From contig NZ_ML703340.1 in NCBI RefSeq assembly GCF_008638365.1, positions 32,750-96,749 of the forward strand: 64,000 nucleotides of DNA. The letters are read 5' to 3'. This DNA is from Nocardiopsis quinghaiensis (GTDB taxonomy: Bacteria; Actinomycetota; Actinomycetes; Streptosporangiales; Streptosporangiaceae). Below the pieces are notes generated by a model, which was not told the DNA's origin, did not search any database, and was given only the letters and a program-made list of their open reading frames with translations. The position numbers and the translations under genes were made by a program. This document shows positions 35,457-44,129 of the stretch, one piece after another (position 1 is the first letter of the stretch; every line of letters begins with the position of its first letter).

Positions 35457-35951
35457 GTGCGCCGAGTCGTCTGCCCGGGTTCCTTCGACCCGGTGACCCA
35501 CGGCCATATCGACATCATCGGCCGGGCGGCCAAGCAGTACGACGAGGTCGTCGTCGCCGTGCTCAACAACGTCAACAAACGCGGCCTGTTCACCGTCCCC
35601 GAGAAGCTCGACATGCTCCGGGAGGGCACCGCCGATCTCGGCAACGTGCGGGTCAGCGAGTTCGACGGACTCCTCGTCGACTTCTGCCGGGAGAACGGCA
35701 TCGAGACCATCGTCCGCAGCCTGCGCTCGGTCAGCGACTTCGACTACGAGCTCCAGATCGCCCAGATGAACTACCAGCTCTCCGGCGTGGAGACCGTGTT
35801 CATGACGGCGAATCCGCAGTACTCGTTCCTGTCCTCCAGCCTGGTCCGCGAGATCGCACAGCACCGCGGGGACGTCTCCAGCCTGGTCACCCCCTACGTC
35901 GAGCAGCGCCTGCGGGAGAAGTACGCGAAGCGGGCCTCCGAGGGGCGCTAG
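35457..35951 (+). CDS. coaD: phosphopantetheine adenylyltransferase
   Basis: 164 residues. Adds AMP to 4'-phosphopantetheine, the penultimate step of coenzyme A synthesis. It starts MRRVVCPGSFDPVTHGHID with the HxGH-type nucleotidyltransferase loop and ends normally. GTG 35457 is preceded by GAGAGGGG 8 nt away; GTG 35439 is in frame but lacks a site. The IS remnant ends shortly upstream, so the promoter may have been altered by it. Confidence 0.95.
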   Translation: MRRVVCPGSFDPVTHGHIDIIGRAAKQYDEVVVAVLNNVNKRGLFTVPEKLDMLREGTADLGNVRVSEFDGLLVDFCRENGIETIVRSLRSVSDFDYELQIAQMNYQLSGVETVFMTANPQYSFLSSSLVREIAQHRGDVSSLVTPYVEQRLREKYAKRASEGR

Positions 35952-36122
35952 GGGCGTCTTCGAGGACCCCGCCCAGCGCTGATTTGGGTGGCCGGGGACA
36001 TGGTAGGTAGAATCATTGTTTGACCATGGGTGTCGCCGGTGCTCGGTGCGCGCCCGTGTCGGTCCCACGCGACACCTCTCGCGCACTCGACACTCCGAAT
36101 TCCTCGTGAAAGTTCGATAACC

Positions 36123-36698
36123 CTGTCTCGCCTAGATCCTCGTAACCCGTTCGTGGTCGACACCCGCCAGCTGGGCCGCCAGCCGGGGTCGATGCGCACC
36201 GTCAACCGCATCGTGACCGTCCCCGAGGCGTTCTCGTCGGCGATGGCGGCCGTGCCCGAGGGCAGTGAGATAGAACTGGACCTGCGCCTGGAAGCGGTGA
36301 TGGAGGGCGTCCTCGTCACCGGTACCGTCCGCGGCCAGCTCACCGCCGAGTGCTCGCGCTGCCTGGACCCGATCTCGGACGGCATCGAGGCCGAGTTCCA
36401 GGAGCTGTACCGGTATTCCGCGGACGAGGACGCGGTATCCGGGAAGGGTGAGGACGAGGACGACGAGGATGAGGACTACTATCTAGAGGGCGAACTGCTC
36501 GACCTCGAACCCGTGGTCCGAGACGCCGTCGTGCTCGCGCTCCCACTCACACCGTTGTGCGGACCGGACTGCCCCGGCCTGTGCTCCGAGTGCGGCGCCA
36601 AGCTCGCCGAGGCCGGTCCCGACCACGGCCACGGCGACGACGTCGATCCGCGCTGGGAGGCACTCCGCGAGATCGCGGAGGATCCCGGCGAACGATGA
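36123..36698 (+). CDS. DUF177 (YceD family) protein
   Basis: About 191 residues. The family lies before rpmF in most bacteria and is linked to 23S rRNA and ribosome assembly. Conserved parts are RLDPRNPFVVDTRQLGRQPG at the N-terminus, CSRC, an acidic patch (residues about 100-120), and the C-terminal CGPDCPGLCSECG metal-binding-like cluster. The start is odd: homologous sequence begins at a CTG (36123); the next in-frame starts are GTG 36030, far upstream, or GTG 36153 inside the conserved part. I placed it at CTG 36123 on similarity. Confidence 0.8.
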   Translation: MSRLDPRNPFVVDTRQLGRQPGSMRTVNRIVTVPEAFSSAMAAVPEGSEIELDLRLEAVMEGVLVTGTVRGQLTAECSRCLDPISDGIEAEFQELYRYSADEDAVSGKGEDEDDEDEDYYLEGELLDLEPVVRDAVVLALPLTPLCGPDCPGLCSECGAKLAEAGPDHGHGDDVDPRWEALREIAEDPGER

Positions 36699-36830
36699 GC
36701 TCGTGAACCGATCACGGACGGCCGCCCCCGGGCACCTCCGTCGACCGGAGCACGCCCTCCCCGCCACAGCGCGCGGGGTGACCAGATAAGCGACCTCCCG
36801 CGACCGCGGGGGTGACCCAGGAGGATTGAA

Positions 36831-37007
36831 GTGGCCGTCCCGAAGCGGAAGATGTCGCGGAGCAACACCCGGACCCGCCGTTCCCAGTGGAAGGCGTCGC
36901 GCCCGGTGCTGGTCAACTGCCCGCGCTGCCGCGACCCGAAGCAGCCCCACATCGCGTGCCCGACCTGCGGCACCTACAACAACCGCCAGGTCACCAACCC
37001 GGCCTAG
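36831..37007 (+). CDS. rpmF: 50S ribosomal protein L32
   Basis: 58 residues. It begins [20 protein letters not shown] and carries a zinc ribbon of four cysteines (C30, C33, C43, C46). GTG 36831 has AGGAGG at 36819-36824 with 6-nt spacing. It follows the DUF177 gene by about 130 bases in the usual DUF177-rpmF-rnc order. Confidence 0.96.
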   Translation: MAVPKRKMSRSNTRTRRSQWKASRPVLVNCPRCRDPKQPHIACPTCGTYNNRQVTNPA

Positions 37008-37051
37008 CGGATGCCCGGCCTCGGGGCCCGGCACCCGATTCCCGATCCGCC

Positions 37052-37084
37052 TCGGGGCGGACCCGTCCGACGGGTCCGCCCCGA
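37052..37084 (+). terminator. perfect 15-bp hairpin after rpmF
   Basis: Bases 37052-37066 pair with 37070-37084 around a 3-base loop, 45 bases after the rpmF stop. No T run follows. It separates rpmF from rnc. Confidence 0.65.
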
Positions 37085-37368
37085 AGTGCTGTCAGGGCGT
37101 GGGGTGGTCCCCGAGCACCGCCGTGTAAGGATTTGTAGAGTTACCTGAGGAACGACGCACCACACACGACGGGCACAGGTACACCCAGCAGCACCAGACA
37201 GCGCACCGCGCAGTGATCCGGGCTCCCCGGGTTCCCGAGTTCGTGGTGGTTGCCGGGGGAGCGGAGCCTCCCGCGACGATCACCTCGTTTTCGAGCACTC
37301 CGGCCGGGCCGCGGATCCCTCCGACCGCCGCGCCGTACCCCGGCGCGCACGAACAGGGAAGTGAACCA

Positions 37369-38151
37369 GTGGCCAGCCAACTCTCCGCCTCCGAGGCCAA
37401 GTCCTTCCACCGGGCCATCGGAGTCGAGGTCGACCCGAAGATCCTGCTTCGGGCCCTGACCCACCGCTCCTACGCCTACGAGAAGGGCGGTCTGCCCACC
37501 AACGAGCGCCTGGAGTTCCTCGGCGACTCCGTGCTCGGCCTGGTGGTCACCGACACCCTCTTCCGCAAGCACCCCGACCTGCCCGAGGGCCAACTCGCCA
37601 AGCTGCGCGCCGCCGTGGTCAACATGCGCGCCCTCGCCGACGTCGCCCGTGGCCTGGGCATCGGTGCCTACATCCGGCTCGGCCGCGGTGAGGAGGGCAC
37701 CGGGGGCCGCGACAAGTCCTCGATCCTCGCCGACACCCTGGAGGCGGTCATCGGCGCCGTCTACCTGGACCGCGGCCTGGACGTGGCCTCGGAGTTCGTG
37801 CACCGGCTCTTCGACCCGCTCATCGCCACCGCCTCCGGGCTGGGCGCCGGGCTGGACTGGAAGACCTCCCTGCAGGAGCTGACGGCGGCCGAGATGCTCG
37901 GCGTCCCGGAGTACCACGTGGACGAGAGCGGCCCCGACCACCAGAAGACCTTCCGCGCCACGGTCCACGTCGCGGGCGAGAGCTACGGCCTGGGCGAGGG
38001 GCGCAGCAAGAAGGAGGCCGAGCAGCAGGCCGCCGAGTCGGCGTGGAAGGCCATCAAGGCACGTTCCGAGGCCACCGCCAAGGTCGCCGAGGAGATGACC
38101 GGGATCGCCGACTCCGCCGGGGACGGGGTCTCCGGCGACGGACGGGGGTGA
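37369..38151 (+). CDS. rnc: ribonuclease III
   Basis: 260 residues: RNase III catalytic domain with [13 protein letters not shown] (signature motif with catalytic acidic residues) and [13 protein letters not shown], followed by a double-stranded RNA-binding domain (about 170-240, [14 protein letters not shown]). Cuts double-stranded RNA in rRNA and mRNA processing. GTG 37369 was chosen because [18 protein letters not shown] aligns with the domain start; the longer frame lacks similarity. It lies 6 bases before mutM and is surely in one operon with it. Confidence 0.95.
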   Translation: MASQLSASEAKSFHRAIGVEVDPKILLRALTHRSYAYEKGGLPTNERLEFLGDSVLGLVVTDTLFRKHPDLPEGQLAKLRAAVVNMRALADVARGLGIGAYIRLGRGEEGTGGRDKSSILADTLEAVIGAVYLDRGLDVASEFVHRLFDPLIATASGLGAGLDWKTSLQELTAAEMLGVPEYHVDESGPDHQKTFRATVHVAGESYGLGEGRSKKEAEQQAAESAWKAIKARSEATAKVAEEMTGIADSAGDGVSGDGRG

Positions 38152-38157
38152 GGGGAC

Positions 38158-39012
38158 GTGCCCGAGCTTCCCGAGGTGGAGGTCGTCCGACGCGGCCTGA
38201 CCGAGCACGCCCTGGGCCGCACCGTCGGCGCGGTCGAGGTCCTGCACCCCCGGTCGGTGCGACGGCACGTGCCCGGCGCCGCGGACTTCGCCGCCCGCCT
38301 GTCGGGCCGCGTGCCCACGGCCGCGCACCGGCGCGGCAAGTATCTGTGGCTGCTCCTGGACAGCGGCGAGATGCTTCTCACCCACCTGGGCATGAGCGGC
38401 CAGATGCTGGTCCAGCCCACGGGCAGACCCGACGAGAAGCATCTGCGGGTGCGCCTTCCGCTGTCGGACGGCACCGAACTGCGCTTCGTCGACCAGCGCA
38501 CCTTCGGCCACCTGATGGTGGACGTGCCCGGTGCGCGCGAGGACGTGCCCTCGGCGGTGGACCACATCGCCCTGGACCCGCTGGATCCCGAATTCGTCCC
38601 CGAGGCGTTCGTGCGGGCGCTGCGGACCAGGCGGACCGAGGTCAAGCGGGCGCTGCTGGACCAGTCCCTGGTCAGCGGCGTCGGCAACATCTACGCCGAC
38701 GAGGCGCTGTGGCGTTCACGGCTGCACTGGGCGCGTTCCACGCACGACCTGTCCGACGCGCAGGCCACGGAGCTGCTGGGACACGTGCGTGAGGTGATGA
38801 CCGAGGCCCTGGACGTGGGCGGCACGACCTTCGACGGCCTGTACGTCAACGTCAACGGCGAGAGCGGCTACTTCGAGCGGGGGCTCAACGCCTACGGCCG
38901 CCGTGACCGCCCGTGCGGCCGGTGCGGCGTGCTGATCGTCCGCGAGGCGTTCATGAACCGCTCCTCCTACAGCTGCCCGGGCTGCCAGAAGCCGTCCGGA
39001 GTCCGCGGTTGA
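38158..39012 (+). CDS. mutM: formamidopyrimidine-DNA glycosylase
   Basis: 284 residues. Removes 8-oxoguanine and other oxidised purines. The catalytic P2-E3 follows the processed initiator Met; [20 protein letters not shown] (H2TH region) and the C-terminal zinc finger CGRC-CPGC are complete. GTG 38158 follows rnc by 6 bases with GAGGGG upstream. Confidence 0.96.
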   Translation: MPELPEVEVVRRGLTEHALGRTVGAVEVLHPRSVRRHVPGAADFAARLSGRVPTAAHRRGKYLWLLLDSGEMLLTHLGMSGQMLVQPTGRPDEKHLRVRLPLSDGTELRFVDQRTFGHLMVDVPGAREDVPSAVDHIALDPLDPEFVPEAFVRALRTRRTEVKRALLDQSLVSGVGNIYADEALWRSRLHWARSTHDLSDAQATELLGHVREVMTEALDVGGTTFDGLYVNVNGESGYFERGLNAYGRRDRPCGRCGVLIVREAFMNRSSYSCPGCQKPSGVRG

Positions 39013-39071
39013 GGCAGCGTCGGCGTGTCGGTGAGCAAAGTATGTCTTTCAGGTAAGTAAGGAGTCGGGCC

Positions 39072-39359
39072 GTGGGGGACGACGTCGAGGCCGTCCGGCT
39101 GACCGCGTGGGTGCGCGGGCGCGTACAGGGCGTGGGTTTTCGCTGGTGGGCACGGTCCAAGGCGCTGGAACTGGGCCTGAGCGGGGCGGCCACGAACCTC
39201 GACGACGGCCGGGTCGAGGTGGTCGCCGAGGGGCCGAGGAGCGACTGTGAGCGGCTTCTTGGCCATCTCAGGGGCGGCGCGACACCCGGCCGTGTGGACT
39301 CCGTGGCCGAACGTTGGTCCTCTTCCAGGGGGACCTTCACCGGATTCGTCGAACGGTGA
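39072..39359 (+). CDS. acyP: acylphosphatase
   Basis: 95 residues. Hydrolyses acyl phosphates. The [15 protein letters not shown] loop with the phosphate-binding arginine and [13 protein letters not shown] with the catalytic asparagine are intact. GTG 39072 has AAGGAG about 9 nt upstream. It follows mutM by 59 bases. Confidence 0.93.
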   Translation: MGDDVEAVRLTAWVRGRVQGVGFRWWARSKALELGLSGAATNLDDGRVEVVAEGPRSDCERLLGHLRGGATPGRVDSVAERWSSSRGTFTGFVER

Positions 39360-39582
39360 GTATGCTTGTGGGGTAACGCGATTCGAGCACACCGTGCGAC
39401 CGCGGCGGCCCGGAAGGGCTCGCGACGGGGATCACGCGGAGTGTGAGGCGACCACTGTGCGGCGTCCGCGTCGTCCGCACACTTCGGCGCAGACCGGGGT
39501 GACCGTGTTCGGATCGTGCGCTGCCACCTGCCCAGGTGTAGCACTCTGGGTTGTGGCCGTTACGGACCGTTGTAATTCAATC

Positions 39583-39611
39583 TTGACCAGCGGCGCGCAC
39601 AGTGAGACTCT
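39583..39611 (+). promoter_or_regulatory. putative promoter of the small coiled-coil gene
   Basis: TTGACC at 39583-39588 and GACTCT at 39606-39611 are 17 bases apart. They lie within the 365-bp gap (39360-39724), which holds no gene, and about 114 bases before the next start codon. Confidence 0.45.
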
Positions 39612-39724
39612 GGAAGGCACATCGCGCGACCTTTCGGCCCGTGTGGGACGACGTCAGTCGGCGTTGCCACGGGATATCGCACGCGCGGATCACCACTGGT
39701 CACTCAGCGTGGAGGACCCATATC

Positions 39725-39916
39725 ATGGCGAAGGCTCTGTTTGGCCACGTCGGCGGCTCCGACCCTCGGATGGTCTCGGAGATGCGGCGGCTTCAGAAGC
39801 GGGTACGCGACCTTGAGGACGAGATCAGCCGTCTCCAGGCACGGAACGACCAGCTCAGCATGGCCGTGACCGAGGCCACTCCCGGCGCGACCGAGCGCGA
39901 GCCCGCGCTCGCCTGA
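39725..39916 (+). CDS. small conserved coiled-coil protein
   Basis: 63 residues beginning MAKALFGHVGGSDPRMVSEM and continuing as a heptad-like helix (RRLQKRVRDLEDEISRLQARNDQL). Short proteins of this form occur between mutM and smc in many actinobacteria; I recall no function. ATG 39725 was chosen because the conserved sequence starts there. It is preceded by a long promoter-bearing gap and followed by 370 bp before smc. Confidence 0.75.
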   Translation: MAKALFGHVGGSDPRMVSEMRRLQKRVRDLEDEISRLQARNDQLSMAVTEATPGATEREPALA

Positions 39917-40286
39917 CCTGAACACCGTCGACGTTTCGGCTCCAGCCAGGCTGGACCTTCGTGGTCGACCCACCGACGGGGACGCCGAGAGCACGAACCA
40001 GGCGTCCCTGGCCGGAATCGTCGACGGAGCGGGTCTGACCCCCGTTCACCGAGCCGTGGTTTTTCCTTTCCCTTTGCGGCCTTTTTATCGTTGTACCCGG
40101 CGGACCCTGCTGCAACCCTTCGTGTCCGCCGGACATCCCCCTCCCCCCACCCGGTCACGGGAGCGCCTGCTCAGTGGCCTGTTCCATCCGGGGACACCGA
40201 GCCGAACCCCACCCGTAGGTCACCGCTTCGTGGCACCCTTGGGTGATCGCGGTCCGTGTCGAAGGTGACCGTCGTGGGAGGTGTGG
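39917..40286. other. 370-bp gap before smc
   Basis: No gene seen. A weak 8-bp hairpin (39979-39986 with 40001-40008) could end the preceding transcript. T-rich runs at about 40068-40090 stand out against the local GC-rich sequence. Confidence 0.4.
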
Positions 40287-43200
40287 GTGTACCTGAAGAA
40301 CCTGACGTTGCGCGGCTTCAAGTCGTTCGCGTCGGCCACCACCCTGCGCTTCGAGCCCGGGATCACCTGTGTGGTCGGTCCCAACGGCTCGGGCAAGTCC
40401 AACGTCGTCGACGCGCTGTCCTGGGTGATGGGGGAGCAGGGGGCCAAGTCCCTGCGCGGCGGCAAGATGGAGGACGTCATCTTCGCGGGCACCTCCACCC
40501 GCCAGGCGCTGGGCCGTGCCGAGGTCAGCCTCACCATCGACAACACCGACGGCGCCCTGCCCATCGACTACACCGAGGTCACCATCAGGCGGACCATGTT
40601 CCGCAACGGCGGCTCGGAGTACGCCATCAACGGCGACACCTGTCGCCTCCTCGACATCCAGGACCTGCTCAGCGACTCCGGTATCGGCCGTGAGATGCAC
40701 GTCATCGTCGGCCAGGGGCAGCTGGACACCGTTCTGCACGCCGGCCCCGAGGAGCGCCGTGCCCTCATCGAGGAGGCGGCGGGCATCCTCAAGCACCGCA
40801 AGCGCAAAGAGAAGGCGATCCGCAAGCTCAACGCGATGCAGGGCAACCTGGACCGGGTCACCGACCTCACCGCGGAGCTGCGCCGCCAGCTCAAACCCCT
40901 GGGCAGGCAGGCCGAGCTCGCGCGCCGGGCCGCCGTCATCCAGGCCGACCTGCGCGACGCCCGCCTGCGCCTGCTCGCCGACGACATCACCACCCTCACC
41001 GAGCAGCTGGCCAAGGAGGAGGCGGACGAGAAGGAGGTCCTCGCCCGCCGCGCGTCCGCCGAGACCGCCCTCACCCAGGCCCAGGAGCGCGAGACCGAGC
41101 TGGACGCGCAGTCGGCCGCCGCGGCCCCCGCCCTCGCCCGGGCGCTGGAGACCTACCACGCACTGTCCCGCCTCACCGAGCGCCTGGACGCCGTGCGCGG
41201 CCTCGCGAACGAGCGCCACCGCAACCTGGCCTCCGTCGACGAGGAGCCCGTGCACCGCCGCGACCCCGAGGAACTGGAGATGGAGGCCGAGGAGGCCGCG
41301 GCCCAGGAGGAGGAGCTCCTCACCCGGCTGGAGGAGGCCCGGGAGGTCCTGGAGGCCGCCGTCACCGAGCGCGCCGCCGCCGAGGACGCCCTGCACCGCG
41401 AGGAGAAGCGGCTGGAGGCCGCCGCCCGCGCCTCCGCGGAGCGCCGCGAGGGCATCGTGCGGCTGTCCGCGCGGGTGGAGAGCCTGCGCGGCCGCCTGGC
41501 CTCCAGCGAGGCCGAGATCACCCGCCTGGAGGAGTCGGCCCGGCAGGCCGCCGAACGCGCCGAACAGGCCCAGGCCGAGTACGAGATGGCCGCCGAGGAG
41601 TCCGCCGGACTCGACGAGGGCGACGCCGAGCTCGACTCCGCCCAGGAGCGCGCGGCCCTCCGGCTCTCCGAGGCCGACGCCGAGCTCAACCGACTGCGCG
41701 ACGCCGAGCGCACCGCCGAGGGCGAGCGCGCCGCGCTCGCCGCCCGCAAGGAGGCCCTGGAGATGGGCCTGGCGCACAAGGACGGCGCCGACACCCTGCT
41801 GGGCGCCGACCTGCCCGGGATGCTCGGCAGCCTCGCCTCGCTCGTGCAGGTCGAGTCGGGACAGGAGACCGCCGTGGCCTCCGCCTTCGGCGCCGCCGCG
41901 GGCGCGGTCGCCGTCGGCGACATCGACACCGCCGTGGCCGCCCTCGACCTGCTCAGGTCCGAGGACGCGGGCCGGGCCGGGATCGTCATCGCCCAGGCCG
42001 TTCCCACCGTGCCCCGCCAGGAATGGCCCGAGCTGCCCGCCGGCGCCCGCTACGCCGTCGACGCCGTCGTCGCACCCGAACACCTGCGCGGCGCGGTCAC
42101 CGCCCTGCTGGACCGCACCGCCCTGGCAGCCGGCACGGCCGCCGCCCGCGACCTCGTCGGCAAGGTCCCCGGCGTGCGCGCCGTCACCCCCGAGGGCGAC
42201 GTGTTCGCCGCGGAACTGGTCCACGGCGGTTCGGCCGCGGCTCCCAGCCTGCTGGAGGTGCAGGCGGCCGTGGACGAGGCGGGCGAGAGGCTGGAGGTGG
42301 CCGCCGAGGCCGCCGGCCGGATCGCCGCCGACCTGGAGGAGCGCAAGCGCGAGCGCGCCGCTCTGGCCGCCGAGGTGGAGGAGCTCGTCGCGCGCCGCCG
42401 CCAGGGCGACCGCAAGCGCAACGAGTCCGCGCAGCGGCTCGGCAAGCTCGGCGGCCAGGCCCGCTCCGCCGAGGCCGAGTCCGAGCGGTACGCGGCGGCC
42501 GCCGCCAGGGCCGCGGACGCGCGGGGGGAGGAGGCCGACAGGCTGGCCCGTCTGGAGGAGGAGCTGGCCGAGGCCGAGGAGATGACCGCCTCCATCGAGG
42601 AGGAGGCACCCGACGCCGACACCCGCGACGAGCTGGCCGCCCAGGCCTCGCGCACCCGGGCCGTCGAGATGGAGCGCCGCCTGGCGGTGCGCACCGCGGA
42701 GGAGCGCGCCCGCTCGACCGCCGGTCGCGCCGAGCAGTTGCGCGTCCAGGCCTTCGAGGAGCGGCGTGCCGTGGAGCGCGCGGCCGAGCGCCGCCGCACC
42801 CGTGCCGCGCAGGCCGTCGTCGCCGGGGCCGTCGCCGAGGGCGCCCGGCTGGCCCTGGAGCGGATCACGGTGTCCCAGGCCGCCGCCGAGTCCGAGCGGG
42901 TCGCCGCCGAGGCGGAGAAGGAGGCGCGCGACGCCGAGCTCAGGGCCGTGCGAGCCCGGGTGCGCGAGCTGTCCGTGGAGCTGGAGAAGCTGACCAGTTC
43001 GGCGCACAGCGGCGAGGTGGCCCGTGCCGAGCGGCGCATGCGCCTGGAGCAGCTGGAGACCAGGGCGATGGAGGAGATGGGCGTGGACGTGCCCACCCTC
43101 GTCGCCGAGTACGGGCCCCGGGTGCCGGTGCCTCCGCCCGCCGACGCGGGGGAGGACGCGGTCCCGCTGCCGTACGTGCGCGAGGTGCAGGTCAAGCGGG

Positions 43201-43832
43201 CCCGGTCCGCCGAGCGCCAGCTCAACCAGCTGGGCAGGATCAACCCGCTCGCGCTGGAGGAGTTCGCGGCCCTGGAGGAGCGGCACGCGTTCCTCAACGC
43301 CCAGTTGGAGGACCTGAAGAAGACCCGCCGGGACCTGATGGACATCGTCCAGGAGGTCGACGCCCGCGTGCAGGAGGTCTTCTCCGCCGCCTACCTGGAC
43401 GTGGAGCGCGAGTTCGCGGCGATCTTCGGGCGGCTGTTCCCCGGCGGAGAGGGGCGGCTGCTGCTCACCTCGCCCGAGGACATGCTGACCACCGGCATCG
43501 AGGTGGAGGCGCGTCCGCCCGGCAAGAAGGTCAAGCGGTTGTCGCTGCTCTCCGGAGGTGAGCGGTCCCTGACCGCGGTGGCCTTCCTCGCGGCGATCTT
43601 CAAGGCCCGCCCGTCCCCGTTCTACGTGATGGACGAGGTCGAGGCGGCCCTGGACGACACCAACCTGCAGCGGCTGCTGGTGATCTTCGAGGAGCTGCGC
43701 GCCTCCTCGCAGCTGATCGTGATCACCCACCAGAAGCGCACGATGGAGGCGGCCGACGCGCTGTACGGCGTGACCATGCAGGGCGACGGCATCTCCCAGG
43801 TGATCAGCCAGAAGCTCGAACGCCCCGCCTGA
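40287..43832 (+). CDS. smc: chromosome segregation protein SMC
   Basis: 1181 residues. The condensin ATPase that organises the chromosome with ScpA/ScpB. The N-terminal Walker A GPNGSGKSN (about 32-40), long coiled coils (about 165-500 and 665-1000), a central hinge (about 500-660), and the C-terminal signature LLSGGERSLTAVAF with Walker B FYVMDEVEAALDD are all intact. GTG 40287 has GGGAGG 5 nt upstream and gives MYLKNLTLRGFKSF as in homologues; GTG 40281 is in frame. A repeated intergenic element follows its terminator. Confidence 0.97.
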   Translation: MYLKNLTLRGFKSFASATTLRFEPGITCVVGPNGSGKSNVVDALSWVMGEQGAKSLRGGKMEDVIFAGTSTRQALGRAEVSLTIDNTDGALPIDYTEVTIRRTMFRNGGSEYAINGDTCRLLDIQDLLSDSGIGREMHVIVGQGQLDTVLHAGPEERRALIEEAAGILKHRKRKEKAIRKLNAMQGNLDRVTDLTAELRRQLKPLGRQAELARRAAVIQADLRDARLRLLADDITTLTEQLAKEEADEKEVLARRASAETALTQAQERETELDAQSAAAAPALARALETYHALSRLTERLDAVRGLANERHRNLASVDEEPVHRRDPEELEMEAEEAAAQEEELLTRLEEAREVLEAAVTERAAAEDALHREEKRLEAAARASAERREGIVRLSARVESLRGRLASSEAEITRLEESARQAAERAEQAQAEYEMAAEESAGLDEGDAELDSAQERAALRLSEADAELNRLRDAERTAEGERAALAARKEALEMGLAHKDGADTLLGADLPGMLGSLASLVQVESGQETAVASAFGAAAGAVAVGDIDTAVAALDLLRSEDAGRAGIVIAQAVPTVPRQEWPELPAGARYAVDAVVAPEHLRGAVTALLDRTALAAGTAAARDLVGKVPGVRAVTPEGDVFAAELVHGGSAAAPSLLEVQAAVDEAGERLEVAAEAAGRIAADLEERKRERAALAAEVEELVARRRQGDRKRNESAQRLGKLGGQARSAEAESERYAAAAARAADARGEEADRLARLEEELAEAEEMTASIEEEAPDADTRDELAAQASRTRAVEMERRLAVRTAEERARSTAGRAEQLRVQAFEERRAVERAAERRRTRAAQAVVAGAVAEGARLALERITVSQAAAESERVAAEAEKEARDAELRAVRARVRELSVELEKLTSSAHSGEVARAERRMRLEQLETRAMEEMGVDVPTLVAEYGPRVPVPPPADAGEDAVPLPYVREVQVKRARSAERQLNQLGRINPLALEEFAALEERHAFLNAQLEDLKKTRRDLMDIVQEVDARVQEVFSAAYLDVEREFAAIFGRLFPGGEGRLLLTSPEDMLTTGIEVEARPPGKKVKRLSLLSGGERSLTAVAFLAAIFKARPSPFYVMDEVEAALDDTNLQRLLVIFEELRASSQLIVITHQKRTMEAADALYGVTMQGDGISQVISQKLERPA

Positions 43833-43866
43833 CGGCCGGATCCGGACACGCGCCCCCGACACGGGG

Positions 43867-43903
43867 CCGGGGCCGCCCCTCCCCTCGGGAAGAGCGGCCC
43901 CGG
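43867..43903 (+). terminator. terminator hairpin of smc
   Basis: Bases 43867-43876 pair perfectly with 43894-43903 (10 bp). It is followed directly by the copy B repeat. Confidence 0.6.
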
Positions 43904-43913
43904 TGCTGTGCCC

Positions 43914-44095
43914 CTTTGGGCCTCCGCTTCGCCGCGGCCCGTGTTCGGGCGTCCGAAGCACGGGAACCTTCGGATCCTCCGGTGTGACGGCTCGTGCCCA
44001 CGCCGTCGTCCGCCACCGCCCTCAACGGACGGCCTGCGGCCGCAGTACCTGCCGTCCCACCTACGCATCCTCCAGAACCCCGTGGACGCCCGAAC
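43914..44095. repeat. dispersed inverted-repeat element, copy B
   Basis: The 12-bp arm at 43943-43954 is exactly inverted at 44084-44095. The CTTTGGGCCTCCGCTTCGC block, GAACCTTCGG and CTCCAGAACCCCGTGG blocks of copy A are shared, while the interior is about 50 bp longer and includes an extra C/G-rich stretch. It lies between the convergent smc and subtilase genes. Confidence 0.8.
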
Positions 44096-44129
44096 CGGCC
44101 CCCTTGGAGCGGAGCCCGAGAGGCAGGGC

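Noticed and set aside
40155-43961. Very long open frame (over 1200 codons) on the reverse strand opposite smc
   Set aside because: It mirrors the codon-position GC bias of smc, is a low-complexity Gly/Leu/Arg product, and smc itself is unmistakable.
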